Origin: Gemmatimonadota bacterium
Lineage (GTDB): Bacteria > Gemmatimonadota > Gemmatimonadetes > Gemmatimonadales > GWC2-71-9
NCBI GenBank assembly: GCA_003220795.1
Contig: QHTK01000070.1
Location: 1-37,243 of the forward strand
Length of the DNA stretch: 37,243 nucleotides
Direction of reading: 5' to 3'
The notes below the pieces were generated by a model. The model was not told where the DNA came from. It worked only from the letters and a program-made list of their open reading frames with translations, and made no database searches. Below are positions 17,242 through 24,989 of this stretch, in pieces. A program made the position numbers and the translations under genes. The stretch's first letter is position 1. Each line of letters begins with the position of its first letter.

Positions 17242-19380
17242 ACGCGCTACCTCGCGCTTGCCGCGCTGCTGGTCGCCGCCGCGCTCGCCTGGCGGTCGCT
17301 CCGCCTCACACGGCGGCTCCAGCGCAGCGAGCGGGACCGCCGGCGGGCGGCGGACGAGCTCAATCGACGCCTGTCGGAGCTGTTTTCCCTCCAGGAGCTC
17401 TCTTACATCCTCTCCGGCTCGCTCCAGCTCGATCGCATCGTAGAGCAGGTGGTCCGGTACGCCATGCGGTTCCTCGAAGCGAAAGGCGCCCTGGTGGCGT
17501 TGGCGGCGGACGGCGAGGCACCAGCCGACGCCGAGCGCCGCCCGCTCACGGTCGCGGCCGCGGAGGGCACGCTCGGCCACCTGCGGGGCGAGACCATCGG
17601 CGCCGACGACCCGGGGTTGATCGCGCGCTCGCTCAACGGCGAGCGCGTCGAGCTGGTGGACCGCGCGGCCGGCGAGGCGACCCCGCTCGTGGCCGGCCTG
17701 GAAGTCGCGTCCGCTGCGGCCGTGCCGCTGCGGGCGCACGGCGTGCTCGTCGGCACGCTGGTGATCGCCGAGCCGCGGGACGGCGTGTTCGCCCCGGAGG
17801 ACGTCCGCCTCCTGTCCACGGTCGCCACGCACGCTGCGATCGTCATCGCGAACGCGCGCTTCTTCGAGATGGTCCACCACGCCAAGGAGCAGTGGGAGAC
17901 GGCGTTCGACGCGTTGAGCGAGGGCATCGCCGTCGTGGACGTGCAGGGCTCGATCCGCCGAGCCAACCGCTCGCTCGCGGCGATGCTCGGCAGCGCGATT
18001 CCCTCGGTAATCGGTCGCGATCTCGGTACGGCCTTGCTGGGGGAGTCGCCGGCGCTGGTCGAACTGCTCGCTGCGGCCCGGCGGGGCGACCGGGCTCAGC
18101 CGCTCGTGCTGCGTTCGGCACCGCTGGGCCGGACGTTGCGCGTGAACGCGGCCCGCATCCCGAGCCCCGAGCAGGAGGCGAGCGTGGTCGTGCTGGTGGA
18201 GGACGTCACCGACCAGCAGCATATGGAGTCGCAGCTCATCCAGAGCGAGAAGCTCGCCGCGGTGGGGCAGCTCGTGTCGGGCGTCGCCCACGAGCTCAAC
18301 AATCCGCTCACCTCGATCGCGGGGCTGTCGGAGTTCCTGCTCGAACAGAAGGAGCTTGGGAGCAAGGACCGCGGCCACCTGCGCGTGATCCACGAGCAGG
18401 CGGAGCGCGCCGGGCGCATCGTGCGCAACCTCCTCACGTTCGCGCGCAAGGGACCGGCGGAACAGGGACGCGTGAATCTGAACGACGTGATCCAGCGCAC
18501 CCTGCTGTTGATGGCCCACGATCTGAAGCTCAAAGACATCACCGTCGAGAAAGTGCTGCCGACCATCCCCGAGATCTTGGGCGACCGTCACGCACTCCAG
18601 CAGGCCGTGCTCAACCTGTTGAACAACGCGGCGCAGGCTGTGGCCGAGAACACGCCCGGCCGGCGGCGCCTCATCTGCGTGAACACGTGGTTCGATCAGC
18701 GGGTGCGGATGCGTGTCTCCGACTCAGGACCGGGCATCCCCGACGCCGTGGTGCCGCAGTTGTTCACGCCTTTCTTTACGACCAAGGAGCCCGGGCAGGG
18801 CACCGGCCTCGGCCTGTCCATCACCTATTCGATCGTGGAGGCGCACGGCGGGCGTATCAACCTGGAGCGGCCGCCGGACGGCGGCGCCGCATTCCTGGTG
18901 GACCTCCCCCCCGCCCCCCCCGCCCCCCTCACCCCTTCCCCCGCCTCGGCCGTCGAGGACGCCGCCGGGCGCAAGGCGCTCGACCCCTCCGCCCCCGTCG
19001 TGAAGCGCACGATCTTGCTGGTAGACGACGATCCGGCGGTGCGACGGATGGTGAAGGCGCTGTTCGGACGCGAAGGACACACGGTGGAGGTGGCGCGTAC
19101 CCCACAGCACGCGCTCGATCTGGTGCGCACGCGCAGCTACGATCTCATCCTCGCCGATGCGCGGGCGACGGCGCGGGACCACCTGTTCGTGGAGCACCTC
19201 ATCGCCGCGCACCCCGGCCTGAAAGAGCGCATCCTCGTGGCGACGGGGGACGTACGGGCGTCGACCGACGAAGCGCTGGCGCACCTGGGCTTACGCTACG
19301 TCCGCAAGCCTTTCAACCTGCGCGATTTGCGGGACGAAGCCGCGCGGGTGTGGGCGGCGGCCATCGGAACCATCGAGTAG
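17242..19380 (+). CDS. Membrane-anchored hybrid histidine kinase (TM-GAF-PAS-HisKA-HATPase-REC), probable ACG start
   Basis: 712 residues if begun at ACG 17242. Layout: one membrane helix (2-20, YLALAALLVAAALAW), coiled coil (20-50), GAF (about 45-205), PAS (about 215-325), HisKA with His350 (VAHELNNPL), HATPase with N-box LLNNAAQAV, G1 DSGPGIP and G2 GQGTGLGLSI, a Pro-rich linker, and a C-terminal receiver with acids in VDDD and Lys in RKPF. From the TAG at 17230 to GTG 17449 no ATG, GTG or TTG lies in frame. The GTG would cut off the membrane helix, the coiled coil and the start of GAF. AGGGGG lies 5 nt before the ACG, whose next codons (RYL) suit a membrane start. In the receiver, the segment after the phosphoacceptor Asp is degenerate (ARATARDHLF). 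Confidence 0.85.
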   Translation, partial: TRYLALAALLVAAALAWRSLRLTRRLQRSERDRRRAADELNRRLSELFSLQELSYILSGSLQLDRIVEQVVRYAMRFLEAKGALVALAADGEAPADAERRPLTVAAAEGTLGHLRGETIGADDPGLIARSLNGERVELVDRAAGEATPLVAGLEVASAAAVPLRAHGVLVGTLVIAEPRDGVFAPEDVRLLSTVATHAAIVIANARFFEMVHHAKEQWETAFDALSEGIAVVDVQGSIRRANRSLAAMLGSAIPSVIGRDLGTALLGESPALVELLAAARRGDRAQPLVLRSAPLGRTLRVNAARIPSPEQEASVVVLVEDVTDQQHMESQLIQSEKLAAVGQLVSGVAHELNNPLTSIAGLSEFLLEQKELGSKDRGHLRVIHEQAERAGRIVRNLLTFARKGPAEQGRVNLNDVIQRTLLLMAHDLKLKDITVEKVLPTIPEILGDRHALQQAVLNLLNNAAQAVAENTPGRRRLICVNTWFDQRVRMRVSDSGPGIPDAVVPQLFTPFFTTKEPGQGTGLGLSITYSIVEAHGGRINLERPPDGGAAFLVDLPPAPPAPLTPSPASAVEDAAGRKALDPSAPVVKRTILLVDDDPAVRRMVKALFGREGHTVEVARTPQHALDLVRTRSYDLILADARATARDHLFVEHLIAAHPGLKERILVATGDVRASTDEALAHLGLRYVRKPFNLRDLRDEAARVWAAAIGTIE
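19317..19363 (+). repeat. Left copy of a 47-bp direct repeat (kinase 3' end)
   Basis: Codes for [15 protein letters not shown] near the kinase C-terminus. 46 of 47 bases match 22182-22228; the mismatch is G at 19347 against C. Weaker similarity continues for about 23 bp upstream. Confidence 0.9.
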
Positions 19381-19388
19381 TTTCGGGT

Positions 19389-19460
19389 GCCGCGGCGACG
19401 CCCGCGGCGCTGGCGCAACGTATGCATAAGGCCGCTCCTGCATCGGCCCGATGGGCCGAT
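19389..19460 (+). other. Kinase to galactose-oxidase spacer with two hairpins
   Basis: The 100 bp between the genes hold two perfect inverted repeats: GCCGCGG/CCGCGGC (19389-19408) and ATCGGCCC/GGGCCGAT with a 3-nt loop (19442-19460). Neither is followed by a T-run. A TATGCATAA AT-rich patch lies between them and could be the -10 of the downstream gene. AGGA sits about 8 nt before its ATG. Confidence 0.4.
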
Positions 19461-19480
19461 TCCCCCTTCAGGAACCGGTC

Positions 19481-22153
19481 ATGCGACGCGTCAACCTCGC
19501 CGGCTTCACGCTCCTCGCTCTAGGGCTGGCAACAGGGCTGGTGGTGGTGTCGTGTCAGGACCAACGATCGGTCACAGAGGCTCCGCGTGCGCCCCGCGCC
19601 GACGCGATCGCCGGGTCGGCAACCGCCGTGATCAGTCCCAGCGGTGACACCTATCTGAACATCAATGCGGTAAACGCGGCAGGGGAGCCCACGCTCAATC
19701 TCTATACGTGGCCTGACAACAAGATCGCCAATGCCGTCGTGATGAAGTTCGATCTCGCGAGTATCCCCGCGGGATCGACCATCTCGAGTGCGACCCTGAA
19801 TCTCAATCTGGTCGAGAGCGACGGCATGACGGAACCGACCTACACGGTCAGCGCGCACAAGATCGTCAGCAAGAACCCGGATTTGTCCAGGGCGACCGGG
19901 TACACGTATGACGGGGTCAATTCCTGGACGCCGAATGCGTGTTGCTACGGCAACATTCCCTTGGCACAGGCCGACATCAGTGCGCCGGTAGATACGAAGG
20001 ACATCGACAAGACCCCGGGGTTCAAACAGTGGGACGTCACATCCATCGTTCAGGGATGGTTCAGCAGCCCCTCCACGAATTTCGGTCTCCTGCTGAACTC
20101 CGATCCGGCGAAGTTGCGGGACCGGTACCGCTCCTTCAGTAGCACTGAGGATCCCGTCGCGAGCACGCACCCTTATCTCACGGTCGTATACACTCCGCCG
20201 CCGGCGCAACCGCCGGCCGGCCAGGGCTCTCTAGTGTTCCCTCCCGCCGGCGACACGTATCTGAACATCAACGCGACCAACAGCGGGGCGGAGCCGACGC
20301 TCAATGTGTACACGTGGCCCGATGCCAAGATCGCCAACGCCATCGTGATGAAGTTCGATCTCGCGAGCATCCCCGCGGGATCGACCATCTCGAGTGCGAC
20401 CCTGAATCTCAATCTGGTCGAGAGCGATGGCATGGCGGAGCCGACCTACACGGTCACCGCGCACCGAATCGTCAACAAGAATCCCGATCTGGCCAGAGCG
20501 ACCGGCTATACGTATGACGGGGTCAATTCCTGGACGCCGAATACCTGTTGCGCCAACAACATTCCCCTGGCGCAGGCCGACATCAGTGCGCCGGTGGATA
20601 CGAAGGCCGTCGACAAGACGCCGGGCTTCAAGCAGTGGAATGTCACGTCCATCGTGCAGGGATGGGTGAACGACCCCTCCAGGAATTTCGGCCTGCTCCT
20701 CAACTCCGATCCGTCCAAGTTGCGGGACCGGTACCGCTCCTTCAGTAGCAATGAGGATCCGGTTGCGAGCCACCGGCCCTATCTGACGGTCGTCACGGGC
20801 CCACCGGGCACCGCACCGCCGCCGCCGGAGGCGCGGCTCGGACAATGGTCGTCGGTGATCCCGGCGCCGATCGTGCAGCTGCATGTTCACCTGCTGCGCG
20901 ACGGCAGGGTGCTGAGCTGGGGACGCAACGGCGACCCGCAAGTGTGGGATCCGAGCACGGGAACCTTTACGGCCGTACCGAGTCCCTCGTGGCTGTTCTG
21001 CGCCGGCCACGATTTCCTCCCCGACGGGCGACTCCTCGTCGCCGGTGGGCACATTACGGACGGGCTTGGCCTACCGAACACGAACCTGTTCGATCCCAGC
21101 ACGGGTTCGTGGCAGACCGGGCCGCCGATGGCATACGGGCGATGGTATCCGACCAACACCACGCTGCCCAACGGCGACGTGCTCACCGTCGCCGGCACCG
21201 ACCAGAACGGCGCGGTCGTCACGATCCCGGAGATCTGGAACGGGACGAGTTGGCGCCAGCTCACGACGGCGAGCCTGTCGCTCGAGTATTATCCGCGGGA
21301 CTTCGTGGCGCCGGACGGGCGCGTGTTCGACGCCGGTGAAGAGCAGCCGTCGCGCTGGCTCGACGTGACGGGCACGGGCCGTTGGACCGATGGGCCGAGT
21401 CGCAACGAACCTGGGTGGCGCAGCTACGGGTCGGCCGTCATGTACGAGCCCGGGAAGATCCTGTACGCGGGCGGTGGGGAAGACCCGCCGACGAACACCG
21501 CCGAGGTCATCGATCTGAATGACGCGAGTCCGGCATGGAGGTACACCGGCTCGATGGCGTACGCTCGTCGACACATGAACGCGACGATCTTGCCCACGGG
21601 CGACGTGTTGGTCACCGGCGGCACCAGCGCGCCCGGCTTCAACAACTTCGCGGGCGCCGTCCACGTCGCGGAGCTCTGGAATCCCACCACCGGGACCTGG
21701 ACCACGCTGGCGAGTAACCAAGTCAACCGCCTGTACCACTCGACCTCGCTGCTCTTGCCCGACGGGCGCGTGCTCCATACCGGCAGCGGCGACGGCGCGA
21801 GCGCGCCGCGCGAATTGAGCTACGAGCTGTACTCCCCCCCGTATCTGTTCCAAGGCGCTCGCCCGGGCATCACCGGCGCAACGCCCGCGACGGTTGCGTA
21901 CGGCCAGACCCTCGTTGTGGAAACGCCGGACGCGGCGAGCATTGCAAAGGTGACGTTCATCCGGACGGGCTCGGTCACGCATGCGTTCGATCAGGCCGGG
22001 CGTCTCGTGCCGCTGGCGTTTTCGCCGGTGAGCGGCGGCGTCTCGGTCACCCTCCCCGGGAGCCACACGACGGCGCCCCCGGGTCCCTACGTGCTGTTTC
22101 TCGTGAACGGGAACGGCGTGCCGTCGATCGGGCGGATCATGGTGCTGCGGTGA
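19481..22153 (+). CDS. Lipoprotein with two DNRLRE domains and a galactose/glyoxal-oxidase-like propeller
   Basis: 890 residues from ATG 19481. Lipobox-like VVSC near residue 25. Two DNRLRE-type carbohydrate- or surface-associated domains (about 50-235 and 255-440) are followed by a kelch-type propeller and a C-terminal DUF1929-like domain. The copper-radical site of galactose/glyoxal oxidase appears complete: Cys507 (FCAGHDF) to cross-link Tyr556 (GRWYPT), axial Tyr752 with ligand His753 (RLYHST) and ligand His834 (VTHAFD). So it likely oxidises a sugar, aldehyde or alcohol to give H2O2 outside the cell. Base composition, above all in the DNRLRE part, looks less GC-rich than the neighbours. 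It is flanked by a direct repeat, suggesting transfer. Confidence 0.9.
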   Translation: MRRVNLAGFTLLALGLATGLVVVSCQDQRSVTEAPRAPRADAIAGSATAVISPSGDTYLNINAVNAAGEPTLNLYTWPDNKIANAVVMKFDLASIPAGSTISSATLNLNLVESDGMTEPTYTVSAHKIVSKNPDLSRATGYTYDGVNSWTPNACCYGNIPLAQADISAPVDTKDIDKTPGFKQWDVTSIVQGWFSSPSTNFGLLLNSDPAKLRDRYRSFSSTEDPVASTHPYLTVVYTPPPAQPPAGQGSLVFPPAGDTYLNINATNSGAEPTLNVYTWPDAKIANAIVMKFDLASIPAGSTISSATLNLNLVESDGMAEPTYTVTAHRIVNKNPDLARATGYTYDGVNSWTPNTCCANNIPLAQADISAPVDTKAVDKTPGFKQWNVTSIVQGWVNDPSRNFGLLLNSDPSKLRDRYRSFSSNEDPVASHRPYLTVVTGPPGTAPPPPEARLGQWSSVIPAPIVQLHVHLLRDGRVLSWGRNGDPQVWDPSTGTFTAVPSPSWLFCAGHDFLPDGRLLVAGGHITDGLGLPNTNLFDPSTGSWQTGPPMAYGRWYPTNTTLPNGDVLTVAGTDQNGAVVTIPEIWNGTSWRQLTTASLSLEYYPRDFVAPDGRVFDAGEEQPSRWLDVTGTGRWTDGPSRNEPGWRSYGSAVMYEPGKILYAGGGEDPPTNTAEVIDLNDASPAWRYTGSMAYARRHMNATILPTGDVLVTGGTSAPGFNNFAGAVHVAELWNPTTGTWTTLASNQVNRLYHSTSLLLPDGRVLHTGSGDGASAPRELSYELYSPPYLFQGARPGITGATPATVAYGQTLVVETPDAASIAKVTFIRTGSVTHAFDQAGRLVPLAFSPVSGGVSVTLPGSHTTAPPGPYVLFLVNGNGVPSIGRIMVLR
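19646..20793 (+). repeat. In-frame tandem duplication of the DNRLRE-coding segment (606-bp period)
   Basis: Copies 19646-20187 and 20252-20793 are offset by exactly 606 bp (202 codons). They share long identical runs, for example across the segments coding MKFDLASIPAGSTISSATL and RDRYRSFSS. A Pro-rich linker separates the encoded domains. Confidence 0.92.
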
Positions 22154-22160
22154 CGACGGG

Positions 22161-22550
22161 CTAGGTGCGCAGTCCTCTCGGCCTGCGCGATTTGCGGGAC
22201 GAAGCCGCGCGCGTGTGGGCGGCGGCCACGCTGTCGTAGGCCTCAGCGGGCCAGCCGAACGCTGCGAGGTTCACCGCACCGCCCGGGGCGAACTTCACGC
22301 CTTCCCGCAACAACAGAGCGCGTTGCACCACGGAGCCATGGTCGGCGCCGGACAGAGAAATACGCCCCGCCGCGTTGAGCACCCGCCACCAGGGGACGTC
22401 ACTCTCTTCGGGGAGCGCGGAGAGCGCCCACCCGACGGTGCGTGCCGCGCCCGGGCGTCCCGCAAGGCGCGCCACCACACCGTAGGTCGCCACGCGACCC
22501 TTCGGGATATTGCGGACCACGCGGTAGATGCGGTGATAGAACGGGTTCAC
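22161..22550 (-). CDS. Alkyltransferase-like (ATL) DNA-binding protein
   Basis: 129 residues from GTG 22550. It has the DNA-binding fold of O6-alkylguanine-DNA alkyltransferase: [25 protein letters not shown] and ARTVGWALS. The PCHRV active site reads P53-W-W-R-V, with Trp54 in place of the reactive Cys. Such ATL proteins (eAtl, Atl1) bind O6-alkylguanine and flip it out for nucleotide-excision repair without repairing it themselves. GTG overlaps the hisF stop (GTGA). The last 20 residues ([19 protein letters not shown]) are translated from the antisense of the kinase-derived repeat, so the natural C-terminus may have been altered. Confidence 0.9.
   Translation of the reverse strand: MNPFYHRIYRVVRNIPKGRVATYGVVARLAGRPGAARTVGWALSALPEESDVPWWRVLNAAGRISLSGADHGSVVQRALLLREGVKFAPGGAVNLAAFGWPAEAYDSVAAAHTRAASSRKSRRPRGLRT
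22165..22239 (+). pseudogene. Fragment of a receiver-domain 3' end (kinase tail copy)
   Basis: The frame from 22165 to the TAG at 22237 codes for a tail (VRSPLG then [15 protein letters not shown], then TLS) that aligns with the end of the kinase at 19380, including the KPF-type position (now SPL). It begins just after an in-frame TAG. It lies inside the 3' end of the ATL gene on the other strand. Confidence 0.7.
22182..22228 (+). repeat. Right copy of the 47-bp direct repeat
   Basis: 46 of 47 bases match 19317-19363. The two copies bracket the galactose-oxidase gene at a distance of 2865 bp. Confidence 0.9.
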
Positions 22551-23317
22551 GGGCGGACCGAATAGCCCCGGCTCGCCAGGTAGGCGCGAGCCTCGGGGAT
22601 CGACATGCCGCGATAGTGGAACAGGGTGGCGGCGAGCACGCCATGGGCGCCGGCGTCGAGCGCCGCGGCCAGGTGCTCGAGGGTTCCGGCCCCCCCGGAC
22701 GCGATGACGGGAATCCGGACCGCGCGCGCGACGGCCCGCGTGAGGGGGAGGTCGTAGCCATGCTGCGTGCCGTCGCTATCCATCGAGGTCAGCAGGATCT
22801 CCCCCGCTCCGAGCTCTTGCAGTCGCACCACCCACTCCACGGCTTCGAGTCCGGTGGGCTCGCGTCCCCCCCGAACCATGACTTCCCACCCTTCCCCCTT
22901 CCCCCTCCCCGCTTTCCGGCCGGTGGCGTCCACCGCGGCGACCACACACTGCCGGCCGAACTCATCGGCCAGCCGGGTGACGAGCGAAGGGTCGCGCACC
23001 GCCGCCGTGTTGACCGCCACCTTGTCAGCTCCGGCCCGCAGAACCTGCCGCGCGTCCGCCACGCTCCGGATCCCGCCTCCAACAGTAAACGGAACGAACA
23101 GCCTGTCAGCGACGCGGCTCACCAAATCGATGAGTGTCCCGCGCTCCTCGTGACTCGCGCCGATGTCGAGCAAGACGACTTCGTCCGCCCCGGCGGCGTC
23201 ATAGCGCGCGGCCTGGTCCACCGGGTCGCCCGCGTCCCGCAGCTCCCGGAAGTGCACCCCCTTCACGACCCGCCCCCCGGCCACGTCCAGGCAGGGGATG
23301 AGCCGCCGCGCTAGCAT
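22547..23317 (-). CDS. hisF: Imidazole glycerol phosphate synthase, cyclase subunit HisF
   Basis: 256 residues from ATG 23317. A TIM barrel that joins ammonia from HisH to PRFAR to make IGP and AICAR. The catalytic Asp11 (PCLDV) and Asp130 (AAVDATG) are present, with phosphate-binding strings VGGGIRS and [12 protein letters not shown] short Gly/Lys-rich insert ([11 protein letters not shown], 133-143) lies before the conserved [14 protein letters not shown]; most HisF proteins have a shorter loop here. The first 7 bases overlap the end of the NUDIX gene, and the stop overlaps the ATL start. Confidence 0.97.
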   Translation of the reverse strand: MLARRLIPCLDVAGGRVVKGVHFRELRDAGDPVDQAARYDAAGADEVVLLDIGASHEERGTLIDLVSRVADRLFVPFTVGGGIRSVADARQVLRAGADKVAVNTAAVRDPSLVTRLADEFGRQCVVAAVDATGRKAGRGKGEGWEVMVRGGREPTGLEAVEWVVRLQELGAGEILLTSMDSDGTQHGYDLPLTRAVARAVRIPVIASGGAGTLEHLAAALDAGAHGVLAATLFHYRGMSIPEARAYLASRGYSVRP

Positions 23318-23778
23318 ACCCGCAGCACGTCATCCAGCAAGCCCGCGTCCCCACCCCCCAGTATTGACAAAATGTCTTCCAGTGCTCTGCGCTCCCGCGG
23401 CCAGGCGAGGCGCGCGGCGGCCGCGGCGGGCGCGAGCCATTCGGCGCGGTCGTGCTCCGCCGAGAGGCGCGGCTCGGCCGCGCGGTCCACGAATGCGACG
23501 AACACGGGACCGAGCGCCACTTCGTCGACGCGATGACGGTAGAACGATTCGACGCGGCTCGCATTGTACAGCCGGATGGGCTCGCACCCGGTTTCTTCAC
23601 GCAACTCCCGTCGCGCCGCCGCGCCCGGGGGCTCATCGGCCTCGACGGTGCCGTGTACCGTCTCCCACGATCCGGGAGAGCGACCGGCGGGGCTGCGGCG
23701 CAGCACCAGAACCTCGAGCCCGGGAGCCGCCTGCCGCAGCACGTACACGTCGACGAACGAGACGCGGACTAGGGTCAC
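23311..23778 (-). CDS. NUDIX hydrolase inside the histidine operon
   Basis: 155 residues from GTG 23778. A full Nudix box Gx5Ex7REUxEExGU spans 43-65 (GTVEADE...[11 protein letters not shown]), so it should cleave a nucleoside diphosphate linked to some group X. Other features ([28 protein letters not shown]) place it near dATP/ADP-ribose-type NUDIX enzymes. It overlaps hisH by 4 bp and hisF by 7 bp, so it is translated with them. It lies where hisA is usually found, and no hisA or hisE is seen in the window. Its role in the pathway is unknown; it might act on a phosphoribosyl-nucleotide or be a housekeeping enzyme. Confidence 0.93.
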   Translation of the reverse strand: MTLVRVSFVDVYVLRQAAPGLEVLVLRRSPAGRSPGSWETVHGTVEADEPPGAAARRELREETGCEPIRLYNASRVESFYRHRVDEVALGPVFVAFVDRAAEPRLSAEHDRAEWLAPAAAAARLAWPRERRALEDILSILGGGDAGLLDDVLRVC

Positions 23779-24398
23779 GGGGTCCAGCGCAGGAAGGCGC
23801 GCAACAGCGCGAGCCCCGCGGCCTGAGACTTCTCGGGGTGGAACTGCACGCCCACCACGTTGGCTGCGCCCACGATCGTGGGAAACGGCCCGCCATACTC
23901 GGCCTCGGCCAGCGCACCGGCGGCGTCCACGCCGACCGGGTGGTAGCTGTGCACGTGGTAGAAGAACGCCTCGTCACCGTCGAACGCCGCCGCGAGCGCG
24001 CCGTGAGCCCGGCCGCCCGCGGTGAGCCGCACGCGCGCCCAGCCGACGTGCGGCACCGGCAGCTCGGTCCGGAAGCGCGCCACGCGCCCGGGCAAGAGAC
24101 CGAGCCCCGGGACGCCGGGAGCCTCCTCACTATCCGAGAGGAAGAGCTGCAGCCCGAGGCAGATGCCGAGCACCGGGCGACCGCTCTTGGCCACGTCCGT
24201 GATCGCGTCGCCCAGGCCGGTTTCGTCCAGTCGGCGCTTCGCGGCCGCGAAGTTGCCGACGCCCGGCAGCACTACCCGCTCGGCGCGCCGCAGCGTCGCG
24301 GCGTCGTCGGTGAGCGTGGGTGCCTCCGCGCCCGCCGCGAGCAGCGCCCGCAGCACGCTCCGCGTGTTGGATGCGCCGTAGTCCGCCAGCGCGATCAT
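23775..24398 (-). CDS. hisH: Imidazole glycerol phosphate synthase, glutaminase subunit HisH
   Basis: 207 residues from ATG 24398. A class I glutamine amidotransferase that supplies NH3 to HisF. The triad is complete: Cys80 (LGICLGLQL), His187 and Glu189 (QFHPEKS). The N-terminus (IALADYGASNTRSV) and LPGVGNF are typical. ATG follows the hisB stop without a gap, and its TGA overlaps the NUDIX GTG. Confidence 0.97.
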   Translation of the reverse strand: MIALADYGASNTRSVLRALLAAGAEAPTLTDDAATLRRAERVVLPGVGNFAAAKRRLDETGLGDAITDVAKSGRPVLGICLGLQLFLSDSEEAPGVPGLGLLPGRVARFRTELPVPHVGWARVRLTAGGRAHGALAAAFDGDEAFFYHVHSYHPVGVDAAGALAEAEYGGPFPTIVGAANVVGVQFHPEKSQAAGLALLRAFLRWTP

Positions 24399-24989
24399 CT
24401 ACAACGCGCCCTTGGTCGAGGGCACATCCGTCACGCGCGGATCGAGGCTGGTCGCCTCGCCGAGCGCCCGCGCCGCCGCCTTGAACACCGCCTCCACCAC
24501 GTGATGCGCGTTTTGACCCCGCAGCAGGTCGACGTGCAGTGTGAGCCCGCCATGGGTCGCGAGCGCGCGAAAAAACTCGGGGGTGAGGGCGACGTCGTAG
24601 TCGCCGAGCTTCTGCCACGTCGGAGGATCGGCGTGATACGCCAGGTACGGGCGTCCGCTCACGTCGACCACCACGCGCGCGAGTGCGTCGTCCAACGGCA
24701 CGGTCGCGTCCCCGTAGCGGCGGATGCCGCGCCGCTCACCCAGCGCCTGCGACAGCGCCTGGCCGAGCACGATGCCGACGTCCTCCACGGTGTGATGCTG
24801 GTCGACGTGCAGGTCGCCGGTCGCCCGAACTTGGAGATCGTACAGCGCGTGCCGCGCCAGCGCCTCGAGCATGTGATCGAAGAAGCCGATGCCCGTCGCC
24901 GGCGCCGCGCGCCCCGCCCCGTCGAGGTCGAGCGTCACGTGCACCTCGGTCTCCTTGGTCTTGCGCGTCACCGCGGCGCTGCGGCTCAT
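24399..24989 (-). CDS. hisB: Imidazoleglycerol-phosphate dehydratase HisB
   Basis: 196 residues: the monofunctional dehydratase, without the phosphatase part of the E. coli protein. Converts IGP to imidazole-acetol phosphate. The metal-binding motifs FFDHML, DLHVDQHHTVEDVGI and NAHHVVEAVFKA are present, as is the C-terminal PSTKGAL. It overlaps hisC by 4 bp (ATGA). Confidence 0.98.
   Translation of the reverse strand: MSRSAAVTRKTKETEVHVTLDLDGAGRAAPATGIGFFDHMLEALARHALYDLQVRATGDLHVDQHHTVEDVGIVLGQALSQALGERRGIRRYGDATVPLDDALARVVVDVSGRPYLAYHADPPTWQKLGDYDVALTPEFFRALATHGGLTLHVDLLRGQNAHHVVEAVFKAAARALGEATSLDPRVTDVPSTKGAL

Noticed and set aside
16608..19523. 971-codon plus-strand open frame in another phase
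   Set aside because: Arg/Gly/Ala-rich shadow of the exported protein and kinase genes.
19646..20793. CRISPR-like or satellite repeat
   Set aside because: Only two long copies, in frame within one gene; a domain duplication.
22161..22550. Active O6-methylguanine-DNA methyltransferase
   Set aside because: The acceptor Cys is replaced by Trp, so methyl transfer is not possible.
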